A DNA stretch of 28,572 nucleotides from Oppiella nova (Eukaryota; Arthropoda; Arachnida; Sarcoptiformes; Oppiidae). The position numbers were made by a program, and so were the translations under genes. The stretch's first letter is position 1. Each line of letters begins with the position of its first letter. This document shows positions 1 through 10,963 of this stretch, piece by piece. The notes beneath the pieces were generated by a model. It was not told the DNA's origin and did not search any database. It worked only from the letters and a program-made list of their open reading frames with translations. Location of the stretch: positions 1-28,572 of the forward strand of contig CAJPVJ010000309.1 of NCBI GenBank assembly GCA_905397405.1. Direction: 5' to 3'.

Positions 1-1829
1 ATAAATAAGTCTTAAATCATTGGATAACGATTTGCTTTTATAGAAATATAATATTTGAAGAATCCAAGTTCAATTATTGAACTCTGTTTTAGAAAAGTTA
101 TTAGACCTTAAACTAAATATTAAGTCAAATATTAATTTATACAGTTATAAAAATAAATAAATAAATATTAGCCTCTAAACAAAATCTTTTCATAATACAG
201 CTAGTTTAAAGTCTAAATTTTTAAAATATTTCATTTAAATTGTATTATATTACTGTATTATATAATAATAAATATCTATTCAAAAAGTTGACTATAAAGT
301 TACATAAAATATACCATGATCATTATATTTGATACCATGACTTCTAATATTTCATTATTAAATAAAGTCCGTCCCGTGAGAACTACAGTACATAATATGT
401 TAAGAGTATCCCTGATTATTTCTCTTCATACTTAAAGGCATTTCAAATTCTATACTATTTAGATAATATATGTTCAATTATATTTATTGTAAAATACCTT
501 CATAAATTCGTAAGTAATGTATTATCAAGGTAATTTTACTATAACACCAATATAATGTTATAATATAAAATTCTAATATAATAAATTAGTTTACAATAAA
601 ACGTGGTAAAGAATGTATGTACATGTACAAGTTGTATGTTAAGTTTTATGTATTTTAAGATATTATGATAATTTTATAAAAGTTATTATTAATAATACAC
701 TAATATAAATATAATTTGTCATTCAGTGTTAGACATTAAACAACAAAATAATAATATATCATATTTATTTACAGTTAATACTGTATACCTGTACTATAAA
801 ATGGTCATAAAAATTGGAAATTCCTGTTTCCCTTCAAAAATTAATATTTATAATAATAGTCCACATATTTACAATTATTCATAAAAATAGCTGTAATAGT
901 TGTCTAAAATATATACCTGTACTATAAAATGGTCATAAAAATTGGAAATTCCTGTTTCCCTTCAAAAATTAATATTTATAATAATAGTCCACATATTTAC
1001 AATTATTCATAAAAATAGCTGTAATAGTTGTCTAAAATACAACTGTTGTGTTGGATATAAAAATGACATATATTTAAAGCATTGTTTGTAGTATAGAATA
1101 CTAAATTGCTATGAAATAATAAACTATAATAGTTGTGATTTACTCTATAGTAATAAATATTTATAAAGTTCTAATAAAAAGTATAATTTTGTTCAGAGTT
1201 TGAGGAAAACATTGATAAGTCGAGGAAAAAGTATTGAATTTGAAAAACCAATTTAGTTAAAAATAGAAATTATTTGCATTAATGCAGTTGTTGTTAAAAA
1301 AGTAATAATAAATAATTATAACAATTAATAAGTAGTCAATTGAATGGAAAACATGAACTAATTGTATGAATAGACCTGTCATTGAATGCATACCGTAGTG
1401 AAGTGACAGTGAATGCAATGATTGGTCACTGCATAGCGTTCACACATTTCAACAGCAATGCATTCATTCATTGCCTATGAAGTGAGCAATGATTACATAA
1501 TGCAATAAATTTCATGAAACTTGAATGCAATGCAAATATACGCTAATCTGTTAAACAAAGTGAAAGTCATTTAATTGTTTCGCATTTATATCTCGTTTAA
1601 TATCTATTTTATCACAACTTATAGCTGTTATCGCGAAATGTGAGACCAATTCGTGTCACAGAGTCTTATGAGACGATTGTTTACAAAATTATCACTCAAT
1701 TGAAGACCATTTTGTTGACAATTGTTTTGATAAGTAGTTTCGTTTTGATTGCAAACCAAACGCCTCTTAATATAACTGTAATTAGCGCTGACTTTGAGCA
1801 CAATTTGCGCACCACTTGATCCGCCAGTG
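1..1829. other. AT-rich intergenic DNA and 5' region of TEX2
   Basis: No open frame of note is seen on either strand across the first 1.6 kb, which is strongly AT-rich and full of short A/T runs. It holds one perfect tandem duplication, listed separately, and a cluster of AATGCA/TGCATT words at about 1384-1535 that may belong to the TEX2 promoter. The last in-frame stop before the TEX2 start is at 1779-1781, so the stretch just before 1830 is probably 5' UTR. I see no RNA gene or transposon here. Confidence 0.6.
784..1039. repeat. 128-bp perfect tandem duplication, two copies, intergenic
   Basis: Copy 1 is 784-911 and copy 2 is 912-1039. I see no difference between them, and the match stops exactly at both ends. 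The unit length is the same as that of two other duplications in this window (4002-4257 and 11268-11523), which suggests an assembly artefact rather than a natural satellite. Confidence 0.95.
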
Positions 1830-4533
1830 ATGTCCAAACCCTTACGTACAAAGACACCGACCTTTCGGTTCAATCGCAATGAAGACGATCTGCTCGAAGA
1901 AGTGCTCGAATCCAACGACACCTTCAATGAAGTGAAAGACGAGTCATCCCTGGATCTGATGAATGAGTCGATCAGTTCTGTGGACACATCTGTCGCTGAT
2001 CTCAATGCCAGTCATTTGAGTGGTTCGGGTGTGAGTCGCGAGCGGCCGACAGTCAAAGACTTCATCACCGCTCGACTCAACAAAACAAAGAGTTTGGACG
2101 AAGAGAGTGGCAGAGAGACGGGAATCACTTCCAATTGGTTTAATGATATCAAAGGCAAGATTAAGGAGAAGATCGACGAAAGGAAACGCGAGAAAGAGTT
2201 GAGACAGACGTCGGGCGCCACCGATCCGATGGACACGAAAACCTATGAAACTGATAGTCAAACAAAAGACCCGTTGATTAAGAATATAATTAATGATACC
2301 ATCGATGAGAGCAATGGACACAAAATAAACGAATTATCCGTTGATTACGCGGACGAGTCGTTTGTCTCGGCGATGGACTACTCTTTAGCACAAAACCAAA
2401 TCCCCGAACAGATTGATAGCAAACCAAAGATTAGCGAATCGATTGTCTCGAATGAGTCCAATGAAGACATTGATTTCAATCTGCAGCCAGACATCGAAGA
2501 ATCGCAACAATTGTGGAGTTATAGCCAAATATTTAACATAACAGCCCTTATAATAGCATTGATATCGTTGGTTATATCGCTATCATTGCCGGTCCACTCA
2601 TTTATAAGCGGCCTATTGTTTGGATCCGTATTAACTCTCGTAGTGTTTTCAGTGATATTTGTTTACATTATATCCAATTATATGGTGGTTAAGACACCGA
2701 TTAGAAGAGATTCAGCCAAAAGAGATGTCCCTATCGTTGATGTTCCGAAAGATGAAGAGATCCAAAAGGGATGGGTTTATGAATTGGTTGGCAATTACGA
2801 GGAAAGGGATTCTGGTTTTAAAGTTCAGTTGATTTACCTCCGCCTTCAAGACTCTAATCTGAGACTTTCAAAGCCTAAACACATGATTAAGAAGAATAAA
2901 TTGAACTCAAACTCATTGCCAGTATTTATATCCCAGAGATTCTTTGATTTATCGAAAATATCACATAAGAAAGTGTATCTCCTTTTGCCGAAGAGTGTCC
3001 GCAATCAGAAGAAGTACGTGTTTAGCAAGAAATACCCCATTTGTCTCGAATTAGAAGATATCAAGACTAAGAGTATAACTAAACTGATTTTATTTATCCG
3101 TAACTGTCGTGAGAAAGAGGAATGGTTTTGGAAATTGAGACAAAAGATTCAACAGAATTTGTATCCATCGGTATCGATGGGGGCATTGAGTCCCCCGCCG
3201 ACGCCCGTCGAAGCCTCAGACGTAATGACTGCTGAGATTGAATCCCTTCCGCGATCCCATTCCTTAGATCTCGGATCCATACAAAGCGCTACAACTTGTT
3301 CTTCGAATTCAAATTCACCCACAAGTCCTTCAAAAGAGCTGTTAATTCTCTCCAAACAATTAGATTATAACTTATTTATGGATAAATTAATGGCTTTTAA
3401 GTCGTCGTCTGACGACACGTCTTCCCTGTCGTGGTTTAACGCACTGATCGGTCGCATCTGTTATGATATATTGAATGAGCAGTTTTGGTCGACTTATATC
3501 GCCGCCAAAATCCAGAGAAAACTGCGGCGATTAAGACTTCCATATTTCATGGAGTCGTTGACTATCACCGAAATAGATGTGGGAAACACTTTACCCAAAT
3601 TCAATTCAATCCCTAACCCACCACTCGTTGATAAGAGAGGTCTTTGGATTGATTTCGATATCACTTATTCCGGTAATATTCAGTTCAATTGATTTGAATT
3701 CTGTGTAACATTTGTTTGTATGCAATGACAGGCGGTTTTACAATGACTTTGGAAACCAAACTAAATCTAATGAAACTTAAAGAACAGGCGAATGGCTCTC
3801 AAGAGATGAAGAGTTTTGCCGAGAGATCTGAATTGGATCTGTCGGACAACGAGAGCGACTCAATAATGACCAGTTCTGATGAAGAGATGGAAGACAAGCC
3901 GCCCGTAGATCCAGAAGACGCCGACACCACCAAAAAGCAACAGAAGATTCTCAAGTTTGTCGACAAAATCGCTTCGTCGCAGTATTTCCAGAAAGTGGCC
4001 GAAAACAAGTACGTGAAGCGGGCCATGGAAGGGGTGTCCAAAACAGCACTTATACTAACTGTTCAAATACAGACACTTAACGGGACATTAGGTCTGTTGG
4101 CATACAATAAATTAATTACGAGACAAATAAAAACAAGTACGTGAAGCGAGCCATGGAAGGGGTGTCCAAAACAGCACTTATACTAACTGTTCAAATACAG
4201 ACACTTAACGGGACATTAGGTCTGTTGGCATATAATAAATTAATTACGAGACAAATATATTGATGAGTTTGTTGTGTATTGTTTGCAGCGATTAATATCC
4301 CGGAGCCGCCGACCGATCGTCTGTGGTATGGCTTTCGAGGCAATCCCGATCTAGTCCTGTCCGCCCGACCCAAGTTAGGCGAACACGAAGTCAGTATAAG
4401 TCATGTGACGGATATAATTGAGCGCAAACTGCGCGCAGAGTTCGCTAAAGTGTTGGTTATGCCTAATATGGATGACTTGGTTTTACCGGTTCTGATGGCA
4501 AATATCGATCAATTCATTACAGTTGTGCCTTAA
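1830..4533 (+). CDS. TEX2: TEX2-like SMP-domain ER lipid-transfer protein
   Basis: Three coding exons: 1830-3672, 3732-4091 and 4289-4533, giving 815 aa with matching phases. The ATG at 1830 is the first in the open frame; an in-frame stop lies at 1779. The N-terminal ~230 residues are acidic and disordered. Two adjacent hydrophobic helices follow (about 236-258 and 260-285), then a PH-like domain (about 314-443, starting GWVYELVG). The SMP lipid-binding domain runs from about 531 to the end, with RGLWIDFDITYSG, MTLETKLNL, IPEPPTDRLWYGFR and VMPNMDD, all close to vertebrate TEX2. The family (yeast Nvj2) sits in the ER membrane and moves lipids such as ceramide at contact sites. The exon 2/intron 2 junction is duplicated (4002-4257): using the second donor (4220) runs into a stop at about 4144, so only the first donor gives the conserved protein. 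Further 5' exons cannot be excluded, since human TEX2 is longer. Confidence 0.93.
4002..4257. repeat. 128-bp tandem duplication across TEX2 exon 2/intron 2
   Basis: Copy 1 is 4002-4129 and copy 2 is 4130-4257. They differ at two sites: G4021 versus A4149, and C4105 versus T4233. Each copy carries the last 90 bp of exon 2, the splice donor and 38 bp of intron. Collapsing one copy would leave a 69-bp intron, typical of this window, in place of 197 bp. The two differences look like allelic variants, which fits two haplotype paths laid end to end in assembly. Confidence 0.95.
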
Positions 4534-5063
4534 GCTCCTCTATTGCCCACTCTTTTTCCATTTCTTGTCACTGTTTATCTAAAAACAAAGCTTTTTATAA
4601 GAGTTCTTATTGTGGAGTTTAGTTGAGATATAATTTTGTATAATTAGTTGATTTTCGTTAATAGTTTTATTCCAATGATTTCATTCATATCATTGCTGTG
4701 ATATTAAAGATATCGGTTATTTGATTTAATTCACTATTTATTTTATTTTAAAATTTAATATATCTTTTAATTTAAGACTTGATTAATGATAAGTCGGATT
4801 AAACAGTAAACAGTCACATGAGATGTCAATAACTCTTCAATAAGTTTATAATTGCTTTCTAATAATTATTGAATTTGTATTCATTTCTAAATATAATTAC
4901 AGTATAATTAAAAACACTGAATATTGTAATGACTTTTCAAATGTTTTATACGAATAAATGTGTTTAACATTTCAGTTGAATTCACTTCTTGAGTAATATA
5001 TTTATATTAAAATCAAAGGGAATGTGAGTTACATTGCATTACAACTACTACTCAAACGATAAC
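4534..5063. other. 3' UTRs between convergent TEX2 and V-ATPase G genes
   Basis: This AT-rich stretch lies between two convergent stop codons and must hold both 3' UTRs. No open frame or structured RNA is evident. TTTATT at about 4737-4742 could serve as the minus-strand AATAAA of the V-ATPase G gene, though it would make a long 3' UTR. Confidence 0.5.
4703..4708 (+). terminator. candidate TEX2 polyadenylation signal (ATTAAA)
   Basis: An ATTAAA hexamer lies about 170 bp after the TEX2 stop. It is a common variant of the poly(A) signal, but AT-rich DNA produces such words often, so support is weak. Confidence 0.3.
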
Positions 5064-5564
5064 TCATTTGAGATCTTCGAGTCTCAGGTTCTTATGGAGC
5101 TGTGGCTTCACATCACATATCACTCGAGCCAACAGGTCTTCAATCACTTTGTCTTTAGTCAAACCGACGCTCTTATTCATCACATCCATCTTAATACGAG
5201 TTTCCGCCTCTATTTTGGCCGCAATGTCGTCCCTATTATCCACAAGATATATGACAATCATTACGAACACACTGTCAATGGATGAGTGCATCGGTGGTAC
5301 AAACCTGGAGCCCATGTGTTGCCTCTCGTAGTCGCGGAACTGCTTCTCCCTCTCGGCCTTAAACTTGTCGATCTCATGGTTGGCCTCGTCTTTGGCCTGT
5401 TTCAGACGCCGGGCCTTTCGTTTGCGGGCCTCTTGGACCTAATCACCACAACAACACATTACCATTAAGTCACATCACATCCATCAACCACTTCACTATA
5501 CCTTCTCCGCCGCCCTCTTCTCGGCCGTCAATAGTTGTTGAATGCCTTGTGTCTGACTCGCCAT
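5064..5564 (-). CDS. Vha13: V-type proton ATPase subunit G
   Basis: Three exons on the minus strand: 5564-5502, 5438-5305 and 5232-5064, giving 121 aa; the usual length is about 118. The start MASQTQGIQQLLTAEKRAAE is nearly identical to the insect and human G subunits. It is followed by the basic, Ala/Glu-rich coiled coil (RKRKARRLKQAKDEA), then HMGSR and a C-terminal part ending in PQLHKN. Subunit G pairs with subunit E in the peripheral stalk of the V1 sector and holds the stator while ATP hydrolysis drives proton pumping into lysosomes, endosomes and secretory vesicles. The second intron (5233-5304, 72 bp) is unusual: it is a multiple of three and has no stop, so a retained form would insert 24 residues. 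The family alignment says it should be removed. The gene is head to head with PRUNE2, about 515 bp between start codons. Confidence 0.95.
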
Positions 5565-6079
5565 CACTTAACACTCAATGCAAACCCAATTCAATTGAAT
5601 TCAACTTAAATTGTGTATCAAATGCAATGTCTGTAGTGATCACTGCTATGGAAAACGCCTACTCCTCTGAAATCCTATGCAAGCGTTCAGTGAATGTCAA
5701 TAAATGTATTCATCGTATGAATAGAGGTGTTGAACGGAGTTGAAGGCATCCATTGGATGCATGTGTCGGACGATGCGCTCATCTGCAGTAGGCCTCACTT
5801 CCCGCACACATCCGTATTGATGGTTGACATTCATGACTGTGTTCGTCAGCTGACAGTTATGTCTCTTTAACTTGAAGTCCATTTCCAGGATTCAGTGAAA
5901 CAGTCACTCAATTGGCTGTCGATTGCTATTAAAACACGGATTGCTTTCAATTGTTATTAACTTTACATTTGATTTAATTTATTATAATTTTCGTGTTTAT
6001 GAAATGCTTTTATGAGTTTTTTGTTGTATAATTGATTGCATTCATCGCGAGTCCAATCAAAAGGCATTTAATCAAACAA
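5565..6079. promoter_or_regulatory. divergent promoter region, V-ATPase G / PRUNE2
   Basis: About 515 bp separate the two divergent start codons, so both 5' UTRs and promoters must lie here unless non-coding exons sit further away. It contains a 10-bp palindromic E-box (5845-5854), GAATTC and CAATTG-type palindromes near 5590, and several TGCATT/AATGCA words. I see no clear TATA box that decides a start. Confidence 0.45.
5845..5854. promoter_or_regulatory. palindromic E-box GTCAGCTGAC
   Basis: GTCAGCTGAC is a perfect 10-bp palindrome with a CAGCTG E-box core, 281 bp upstream of the V-ATPase G start. It has the same outer bases as the CLEAR element GTCACGTGAC that MITF/TFEB uses at V-ATPase genes, but the central two bases are exchanged. 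Its role is a guess. Confidence 0.25.
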
Positions 6080-9000
6080 ATGGATAACTATTTGGAGAAT
6101 TGCAGGAAACAATTGGTCTGATATAGTGATGACCAGGTCTTGTGATTTGGTTGCACTCATGGTGTGATTGATTATCTCATTGCAGGCATCATTGGCTCAA
6201 TGGACTGATCCGATAGAGTTAGTGGTGGGCAATGAGAGCTGTGATCTGGACTCAGCTGTCAGTGCCGTCGGTCTGGCCTTCATTAAACACATGTCGTGTA
6301 AAGTGAGTGAACATATGGACACCCGTTGTCCTCCATCTCTCATATCATGTCTAATGTCTTGTAGGAAGTGGAGTCCAATAAGCGACTAATAATCCCAGTG
6401 TTGAACACAACTCGCAGTGAACTCCAACTGAAGACGGAAGTGATCTTTTGGTTTGAAAACTCCGTGCATTTGAGTCGCGATGACCTCATCTGTAGGGATG
6501 AAATCGATTGGCAGACACTTAAGACAAGTAATGCATTGTAGGGTTGATGTAAAACTTGTCACTTATTGGTCATTATTGCAGAGAAAGTGTTGATCACATT
6601 AGTCGACCACAACGTGAACGAAGAGATGGCAAGAATTGGCGAAATTGTCGAAATCATTGATCACCACAAATATGACGCAAACCATTGTCTCGTAACTGAT
6701 CCGTCGAAAGTGTTGGTCGACGTGTCGGTCGGCTCCTGTTCCACACTAATCGCCGAACGCTTTCTTAAAAGTGATTTGAAAGGAGACACACAATTGGCTC
6801 TTATGTTCTTCGGAACCATTATATTGGGTTTGAAATGCATTGATTTCTATGATTGCATACAATTGTATTGTTGTCTCAATGATTTCAGATACGATTAACT
6901 TCTCAGAAAGCGCTCAAAAGTACAGCGAAAAAGATAAAAGTGTTGTCAAAGACTTGGAGGCAATCATTGAGGACAAGACCATCTCTCGGTCGGAGTGGTT
7001 TAAACAGCTGATCGATGCCAAGAATTCCACTAATAATATGTCATTCGAGCAGTTGTTACTTAAGGATAAGAAATTAGTTCCCAACACAAGAATTATCATA
7101 TCATCCATATCCGGCAAATTGGTCTCTGATCTGGACTTAGAAAATAATCGTCAACTTATGCGAGAGTTGACCGCAAATGCGAGCAATCGATTCGATGCCA
7201 TCATTATATTGGGAATTGATAACAGAATCGCAGATAATTTAAGCCGCGATTTAGCCATCTTTACCACAAATACGACACTCATGGAGAAGGTTTGGCATTT
7301 AAATCAGTTTTTACCGATTTTACCAGTTTTTAATCAGTTATTATCGGTGTAAATGGATTTTATTAAAAAAAAATAATTTTTAACAGATTGTATCAAAACT
7401 TGAGTCCGAAAACAATGGCCTTGAATTGAGTTTAACCAAAGAGTTCAATGATTTACGAATTTATAACCAGAAGAATGTGAAGGCCTCTCGAAAACAAATT
7501 TTACCTTTGATTTCATCCCTCAGCGATACCAATGGCACAGGTATTTGAAAGTTGATTCTTTTGATGCCTATGTTTAGTCTTAACTTGATTTCATTTAATG
7601 AATTGACTTTTCATTGTTTAACATATATTTTCAAATAAACTATTAAATAAATGTTTAGTTCTAATGATTATAAAGTCTATCGGAATATATCAATAGATAA
7701 TGATAGCACGAAATCTCCGAATAATCGGAAAAAACTGCTAAAAGCGCTCTCGACTGCAGACGTCGACCCAGACTTTGTTCTCAATTATATTCCCGAAACC
7801 GTAGATTTTCTTGAGTCGCCTCAATATAGTTCGTTGGGAACTGAGGTTTGAATTGTTTGAATCGATGCTTAACTTTCTCTCCAAACAATCAAAAATAACA
7901 TTTCAATCAATATATAGGATACGAACGAGCGTTCCTTTCCGCCTTCGCCAGCAAAAGGTTAGACTTTTTGAACAGTTATTAATGCATTCTTTTTCATGCG
8001 ATTGTCAGACACACCAAATGGTTCCCCAAATACTAAGAAAACAGAAGTGAATAAAGAATCAGAGCTTGAAATACCAAACATTGATGTCTCCAAAGTTCAT
8101 AATCCAGAATCAGTGTACGGATCATATATTGAAGACTCATTTGTCGGTGAATTAGTGGGCGATTATCCCGATAATGATGGTGATAAAGATGGCAATGATT
8201 TAGATAGCAATTGGACTCTAAATAATGGATTGACTAATGAAATGGAATTTGATTTTGATTCGTTTGGTCCCGAATCCATTATATATACGGGAAATAATGA
8301 TAATCCGGACGAACAAAACAATCCAAAACCCAAACATTCCTCGAGTGAAGAAACACTAAATGCCGGTATTTATTGAATAAACTAAATGTCACTTTGTGTT
8401 TGTGTATAGTTTTTTATAATTTCTAAATCGTTTGCTAATTTAGAAACGAATTCCAATGAATTAAATGCAAACCAAACAACTGAACAAAACAATGAAAATA
8501 CAGAAAAGGAAGGCAATGGGAATGGGAATGGGAGCCAGACTCCGATGCAGTCGTTGTTGACTGTTCCCAATCACGAACCGAATCCTACCTCTGAATCAGA
8601 CATAAGCCAAACGCTGAGTGAAGAGAGGGATGAGATCTCTCCATTCAAACGCAATACTTCTCTCACACAAAGTCAGAGAAAGAAAATCAGTCCACGAATT
8701 AATATCCAGCAAATCCTTAATTCTTCCGATGACTTAAGCCCCGGTGTTGGGTCGAGTGCCACCCCTTCCAATCATCCCCTGTCCGCCAATTTTGAGACAA
8801 TTAATTTTGATTCCAATCAAACAAATATTGATTTAAATGTCAACACTTTGAATGGCAACGAAGAGTCTGAAAGTAAAGGTTAGAATGAATGTAAAAACGC
8901 TTCCAAAAACTCATTGCTCTTCTGGTGATCGTCTGATCATTGATTTCAAGCTCTGATACTGTCTTCACTTCTCTTCTATTCATTTCTTATATTAATGTTA

Positions 9001-10156
9001 TTTTTGGTAATTTGTTATGAAATTAATGTTTCAAAATAATGTGTAAAAGGATTGGTTCGGAGGCCGTCGACTACCAAAAAGAAGATACCAGTGAATCGAG
9101 AGTTCTTTAAAAGCGACGAATTTAATGGTAAAGTATTTGTGTTTAATTTGAAATAATTTCTTATTTAAGGAATGTTTTAATTCTCAGATAAAGAGAGTAA
9201 TGGCGGGCCATCGGATACGATTGCAGAGCTAACAGCGCGCCAAGAGTTGGATGAAACGAGAGGCTGGAGGGAGTCGTGTCCTATTGGACCCGAAGGTGAC
9301 GTTAAAGTAATTGATATGAAAGTGATCGATCCGTACAAAAAAGTCATATCACACGGTGGATACTTTCACTCGACTATTGGGAACAGTCATCAGTCAGGTT
9401 TGCATATAATATACGGTAAGAGTATTTCATAAATGGTTGTCCAATAGGTTCAAGTCCTGCGATTATAGTGTTCTCTGCCTGTTATCTGCCCGACCGCTCA
9501 CGAAAAGACTACAATTATGTTATGGACCACCTATTCATGTGATTTGATTTCACTTTGTTTGTGGGCATAGAATAATAGAAAGTTTGTGTTTAGGTATGTG
9601 TTGACGACTCTCCATAACCTGATTGCGGACGACTATATCCTCATATACTTCCATAACGCCGGGGTCTCCACTCTCGGCAATAATATGCCTACATTTGGAT
9701 GGCTTAAGCGATGCTATTATATGATGGACAGGAAACTGAAGAAGAATTTGAAAGGACTTTATTTAGTTCACCCGACCTTCTGGTTGAAGACTCTGATAAT
9801 TATGAGCAAACCATTCATCAGGTATTCCTGTAATCCTTTGCACACGAGTTGTGAACTAAAACTCATTATAACTATAGTTCGAAGTTTTCGAAGAAACTTA
9901 AATTCGTGGGAAGTTTAGCCGAATTGAGTGCTCTCTTACCTATAGAGCACATCGCTATTCCAGATGCCGTCAAAATGTAAGTCTTGTGATTGCATTCATA
10001 ACTCAGTTTATATTCAATGTTTTTAACTGTCAATAGCTTACAATGGTATCTGTGTGTCTATCTCTCTATTTTCTCTAACAAATTGTCGACTAATCTGTGA
10101 ATGTTATCCTCTATTATAACAGTTATGACGAGGAAATCGCTAACAATATTCTCTAA
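6080..10156 (+). CDS. PRUNE2: PRUNE2/BMCC1-type protein: DHH-DHHA2 phosphoesterase plus BCH domain
   Basis: Sixteen exons: 6080-6115, 6186-6302, 6365-6527, 6582-6827, 6889-7289, 7387-7540, 7676-7845, 7918-7957, 8009-8365, 8444-8878, 9050-9127, 9188-9397, 9448-9538, 9594-9821, 9878-9976 and 10123-10156; total 952 aa. The start MDNYLENCRKQL matches PRUNE1 MEDYLQGCRAAL. Metal-binding motifs: GNESCDLDS (D32, D34), VDHN (114-116), IDHH (132-134) and GTIILD (D188). The DHHA2 part runs to about 370. A disordered acidic linker (about 373-732) has an NG-repeat at 8513-8534. The BCH domain (about 733-952) has PYKKVISHGGYF, DYNYVMDHLF, FGWLKRCYYMMDRKLKKNL, LVHPTFWLKTL and LAELSALLPIEHIAIPDA, as in BNIP2. 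PRUNE proteins hydrolyse short polyphosphate or cyclic nucleotides; BCH domains bind lipids and Rho/RhoGAP partners. The acceptor of exon 7 (7675) is weak and was chosen by phase. Confidence 0.9.
8513..8534 (+). repeat. GGGAAT hexamer repeat encoding an Asn-Gly run in PRUNE2
   Basis: Just over three tandem copies of an AATGGG-type hexamer lie within the disordered linker of PRUNE2 and encode GNGNGNGS. This is a short in-frame microsatellite and may vary in length between individuals. Confidence 0.7.
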
Positions 10157-10261
10157 TTGACACTTCATTTGTTCACTTCTGATGTGTTGTCATCTCTGCT
10201 CTTATTTATGAAATTAACAATAGTTTCATATATTTATTCACTGAGACTATAGTTATGTCAC

Positions 10262-10267
10262 AATAAA
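10262..10267 (+). terminator. candidate PRUNE2 polyadenylation signal (AATAAA)
   Basis: AATAAA lies about 106 bp after the PRUNE2 stop, a usual distance for a short 3' UTR. No other evidence supports it. Confidence 0.4.
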
Positions 10268-10897
10268 TCACATGAAATAATTGCAAATGGTTTTCAAACT
10301 CTAAGAAATACTTATAAAAAACTGAAATATTGTTGAGAAAAGTGAAAATATTTTATGTATTAACGGTAGGAGTGGTAGAGATAATGAACGGTTAATGTGT
10401 TTGTGTGGCATAACTCTGGCCTTTACTGTAATTTTTGTTGATTTTAATGTATACTTTGATTTGAATTAGGATTGACACACAAGTTATGAGTAGACAGAGA
10501 AAGGGCCGTCGAATCACACAATAATAGTATTATGTTTTTATTTTATATTGATTTGTGAACCAAATTCTTATATAATTATATAACTTATTATTAATTCTTA
10601 TTTATTTTCTGTGATAACAATTAAATTAAATCTAAAATATATAGTTAAAACTGTTTTTGGCAAACACTGTAACAAAACTGTAAATCACTTTAATTTTGCT
10701 AAAATAACAAGAAATAACATTTTTATAGAAAAGTATATTTGTGTTAAATATAATTGTAAATTACTAACAATTTGGTGATATATTGGTCGATCGGACGGGT
10801 AGTGAGTATGGCCTAAAAGGTGCATGAGATATGGCAAAAGTACGAAACATTACGGCACCGGTAAGTGTCGGCTAAACCTATTCATTACAACGACTGC

Positions 10898-10926
10898 TAC
10901 ACAAAGGGGCGCCAAAAGGGGGCTCT
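10898..10926. promoter_or_regulatory. GC-rich GGGGCGCC site, possible insulator-type motif
   Basis: AAAGGGGCGCCA is followed by AAAGGGGGCTC within otherwise AT-rich DNA. The AGGGGCGC core resembles the AGGGGGCGC / AGATGGCGC core of CTCF sites. A second GGCGCC site lies upstream of ASH1 at about 17934. This is motif resemblance only. Confidence 0.2.
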
Positions 10927-10955
10927 GTTTTGCGCACAATTAAAGTCACGTTGTG

Positions 10956-10963
10956 TCACGTGA
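10956..10963. promoter_or_regulatory. E-box TCACGTGA (M-box type)
   Basis: TCACGTGA is a perfect palindrome with a CACGTG core, the class bound by USF, MITF/TFEB and MYC/MAX bHLH factors. It sits about 350 bp upstream of the first PCF11 ATG. A half-matching GTCACGTT lies 10 bp before it. Confidence 0.3.

Noticed and set aside
1-1600. The AT-rich left flank considered as a transposon or satellite.
   Set aside because: No terminal repeats, target-site duplications or coding remnants are visible; the only repeat is the two-copy 128-bp duplication, which recurs with the same unit length elsewhere as a likely assembly effect.
1628-2321. Long minus-strand open frames opposite the first TEX2 exon.
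   Set aside because: They are mirror frames of the coding exon, with Ser/Leu-rich translations and no family resemblance; the plus strand carries the conserved TEX2 protein.
4191-4373. Short minus-strand open frame over TEX2 exon 3 and the duplicated segment.
   Set aside because: It crosses the duplication and an exon coding for the conserved TEX2 SMP domain on the other strand.
9446-9458. GGTTCAAGTCC looks like a tRNA T-arm/T-loop.
   Set aside because: It lies at the acceptor and first codons of a PRUNE2 BCH exon, and no matching anticodon arm or acceptor stem is present around it.
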